Assembly: GCA_903958265.1 (NCBI GenBank)
Contig: CAJBSQ010000467.1
Span: 1 to 7,987, forward strand
Origin: an uncultured Planctomycetaceae bacterium
GTDB taxonomy: Bacteria; Planctomycetota; Planctomycetia; Pirellulales; UBA1268
DNA length: 7,987 nt
Reading direction: 5' to 3'
This document shows, in pieces, positions 6,506-7,987 of the stretch (within the stretch, counting starts at the first letter, position 1; every line of letters begins with the position of its first letter). The notes beneath the pieces are model-generated. The model made no database searches. It saw nothing but the letters and a program-made list of their open reading frames with translations, and was not told the DNA's origin. A program made the position numbers and the translations under genes.

Positions 6506-6631
6506 GAGTCTACTGGGCTGGCTGGCATGTCTTCGGAACGTGGGATGACAGGCACTTCCCTACCAGCCTCTCACGACTCGGCCGCTCGCGAGGATCGTGT
6601 TCGGATCGGAGTCTGCTCCTGGGTAGACTCC
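6506..6631. promoter_or_regulatory. Repeated GAGTCT motifs in the eutBC/SDR divergent spacer
   Basis: GAGTCTAC occurs at 6506-6513 and its exact reverse complement GTAGACTC at 6623-6630. A third GAGTCT lies at 6609-6614. The last two form a perfect 7-bp inverted repeat, GGAGTCT (6608-6614) and AGACTCC (6625-6631), with a 10-base loop, ending 16 bases before the SDR start. This could be an operator shared by the divergent genes or a leader hairpin. No regulator is identified. TAGACT within the motif could also serve as a poor -10 box on either strand. Confidence 0.3.
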
Positions 6632-6647
6632 ACGGCCGAGGAACCTC

Positions 6648-7484
6648 ATGTGGCGTGATCGACGGGTGATCGTGACGGGCGGCACGGCCGGTTTCGGCCT
6701 TGTGCTCGCCCGTCGACTTGCCCGGGACGGGGCCCGCGTGCTGATCGTCGGCCGGTCGCCCGACGGCGTGCGGCGGGCGCTCGAGACCTGCGATCGGGCC
6801 GGCGAGGCGACCTCGGCCCTGCATGGGATCACGGCCGACCTTGGCAGGGCAGGGGAGGGCAACCGGGTGGCGGGCGAGAGCCTGCGGCTTCTCGGCGGGA
6901 TCGACGACGTGTTCTGCTGCGTCGGCCGCTCCGGGCGGGCGAAGATCCTCGACGCGGGTGACGACCTCCTCCGCGAGTACCTCACGGCAAATCTCTTCGC
7001 GGCGACCGAACTCACCCGGGCCGTCGCCGACGACGTCGCCGCGGCTCGGGGGCACCTTGTCTATATAGGAAGTTTGGCCGGCAAGATCGTGATGCCGTTC
7101 CTGGGCCCCTACAGCGTGGCGAAGTCGGCGCTCGCGGCGTTCACCGATGCCGTGCGGTTGGAACTCGCTCCCCGCGGGGCGCACGTGCTGCTGGTGTCGT
7201 CCGGGCCGATCGCCCGCGCCGCCGATGATCCCGCCGCCGAGCGGGCCGCGACCCGCTACCTGGAGGAGGCCGCCGCCGCCGGCCTACCCGCCCAGGCGAC
7301 GGCGCCCGGCGGCACCACGAGCCTCTCGCAGCTCGATCCCGACATGCTCGTCTCGCGGGTATTCGATGCCTGCCGCCGCCGCACCGCCGAGCTCGTCGTG
7401 CCGCGGAAGGTCGGCCTACTCGCGGGGCTGATCGAGTGGTTCCCCGACGGCGGCCGCCGATGGCTGGCCCGGGTCGCTCGCTGA
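6648..7484 (+). CDS. Short-chain dehydrogenase/reductase (SDR), probably NADP(H)-dependent
   Basis: This 278-residue protein is a classical-length SDR. The nucleotide-binding motif TGGTAGFG lies at residues 10-17, Arg36 after the second strand suggests NADP(H) preference, and the acidic D64 follows. Asn115, Ser142 (YIGSLAG), Tyr155 and Lys159 (YSVAK) make up the catalytic tetrad. The usual NNAG motif is replaced by CCVGRSG (90-96). The C-terminus (PRKVGLLAGLIEWF, 252-265) is amphipathic and may touch the membrane, as in several reductases acting on lipid-like substrates. GAGGA five bases upstream of the ATG supports the start. It is divergent from eutBC (187 bp) and lies 81 bp upstream of xylA on the same strand. 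The substrate is unknown; a role with acetaldehyde or sugar metabolism is only suggested by neighbours. Confidence 0.9.
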   Translation: MWRDRRVIVTGGTAGFGLVLARRLARDGARVLIVGRSPDGVRRALETCDRAGEATSALHGITADLGRAGEGNRVAGESLRLLGGIDDVFCCVGRSGRAKILDAGDDLLREYLTANLFAATELTRAVADDVAAARGHLVYIGSLAGKIVMPFLGPYSVAKSALAAFTDAVRLELAPRGAHVLLVSSGPIARAADDPAAERAATRYLEEAAAAGLPAQATAPGGTTSLSQLDPDMLVSRVFDACRRRTAELVVPRKVGLLAGLIEWFPDGGRRWLARVAR

Positions 7485-7498
7485 CGCCCTCACGCCCC

Positions 7499-7527
7499 GC
7501 GACACTGCTGGGCAATCCCGCTATACC
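7499..7527 (+). promoter_or_regulatory. Weak candidate promoter for xylA
   Basis: GCGACA (7499-7504) and TATACC (7522-7527) are 17 bases apart and each match the sigma70 consensus at four of six positions. They lie in the 81-bp gap between the SDR stop and xylA, about 39 bases before the start codon. If real, xylA has its own transcript; otherwise it could be read through from the SDR. Confidence 0.28.
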
Positions 7528-7550
7528 TACCGCTCGGACCGTGATTCACC

Positions 7551-7556
7551 AAGGAG
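7551..7556 (+). promoter_or_regulatory. Shine-Dalgarno site of xylA
   Basis: AAGGAG is followed by nine bases and the ATG at 7566. This is the strongest ribosome binding site on the plus strand of the window and fixes the xylA start, which also matches the family's N-terminus. Confidence 0.7.
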
Positions 7557-7565
7557 ACGACATCG

Positions 7566-7987
7566 ATGGCTGAGGCGTTTGCGGGGATCGGCCGGATCAC
7601 GTACGAGGGCCCGGGTTCGAAGTCCATGCTGGCCTTCCGCCACTACGACCCCGACGCGCTCGTGGAGGGCAAGCCCATGCGGGAGCACCTCCGGTTCGCC
7701 GTCTCCTACTGGCACGCCTTCCGCGGCACCGGCAGCGACCCCTTCGGCCCCGGCACGATGATCCGCCCCTGGGAGAAGAGCGGCGATCCGCTTCAGGCCG
7801 CACTGGCACGCGTCGACGTGGCCTTTGAGTTTCTGGAGAAGCTCGGCTGCGACTACTACTGCTTCCACGACCGCGACGTGGCGCCCGACGGGGCGACGCT
7901 CGCCGAGAGCAACCAGCACTTTGACGCCGTCGCCGACCGCCTGCTCCAGCAGCAGCAGCGGACCGGCAAGAAGCTCCTCTGGGGCAC
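7566..7987 (+). CDS. xylA: Xylose isomerase, N-terminal part; 3' end outside window
   Basis: The first 140 residues are visible; complete family members are about 435-440 residues. The enzyme interconverts D-xylose and D-xylulose in the cytoplasm using two divalent metal ions. The sequence follows the longer (class II) xylose isomerases closely: LAFRHYDPD (22-30), EHLRFAVSYWHAF (40-52), DPFGPGTMIRPW (58-69), DVAFEFLEKL (84-93), CFHDRDVAPDG (99-109) and KKLLWG (135-140). His101 and Asp104, which act in ring opening, fall at the same numbering as in E. coli XylA. The metal ligands are in the missing part. The start is set by the AAGGAG site. No xylulokinase, xylose transporter or regulator is visible on this side; they may lie beyond the window. 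No frameshift or unusual residue was seen. Confidence 0.96.
   Translation, partial: MAEAFAGIGRITYEGPGSKSMLAFRHYDPDALVEGKPMREHLRFAVSYWHAFRGTGSDPFGPGTMIRPWEKSGDPLQAALARVDVAFEFLEKLGCDYYCFHDRDVAPDGATLAESNQHFDAVADRLLQQQQRTGKKLLWG

Overview
The window is GC-rich bacterial DNA, densely coding on both strands, and most likely from a planctomycete (Pirellula-type or a relative). This assignment is an inference from gene content. The alpha/beta hydrolase carries the SGGW / SQP / GGSAGGH pattern I associate with planctomycete homologues. There is also an exported calcineurin-like phosphoesterase with a C-terminal CBM9-like domain, an enzyme with a Tat-like leader, and weak or variable Shine-Dalgarno sites. 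No rRNA, tRNA, CRISPR array or complete insertion sequence was seen.

Layout, left to right: (1) 1-757, minus strand: a membrane-anchored or exported alpha/beta hydrolase whose 3' end lies outside the window. (2) 904-2808, plus strand, divergent from it: an exported calcineurin-like metallophosphoesterase with a beta-sandwich region and a CBM9-like C-terminus. (3) 2809-3171: a non-coding stretch holding a perfect 9-bp inverted repeat (possible REP-like element), a small GC hairpin and a good sigma70-type promoter. (4) 3172-4185, plus strand: a coiled-coil protein built on seven 42-bp tandem repeats, ending in a PD-(D/E)XK-like domain. (5) 4211-6460, minus strand, convergent with it: a single-chain ethanolamine ammonia-lyase in which EutB and EutC are fused, preceded by a twin-arginine-like leader. 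(6) 6461-6647: a divergent intergenic region with repeated GAGTCT motifs. (7) 6648-7484, plus strand: a short-chain dehydrogenase/reductase. (8) 7566-7987, plus strand: the N-terminal third of xylose isomerase (xylA), running off the window.

The genes do not form one clear operon. Neighbouring genes are mostly divergent or convergent, and only the SDR and xylA could plausibly be co-transcribed. The most notable item is the fused EutB-EutC enzyme. All five substrate-contacting residues known from the E. coli large subunit are present, yet no other eut gene (reactivase, shell protein, aldehyde dehydrogenase) is nearby, and the leader suggests possible Tat export of an adenosylcobalamin enzyme. 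I do not see evidence for a wholly new multi-gene system.
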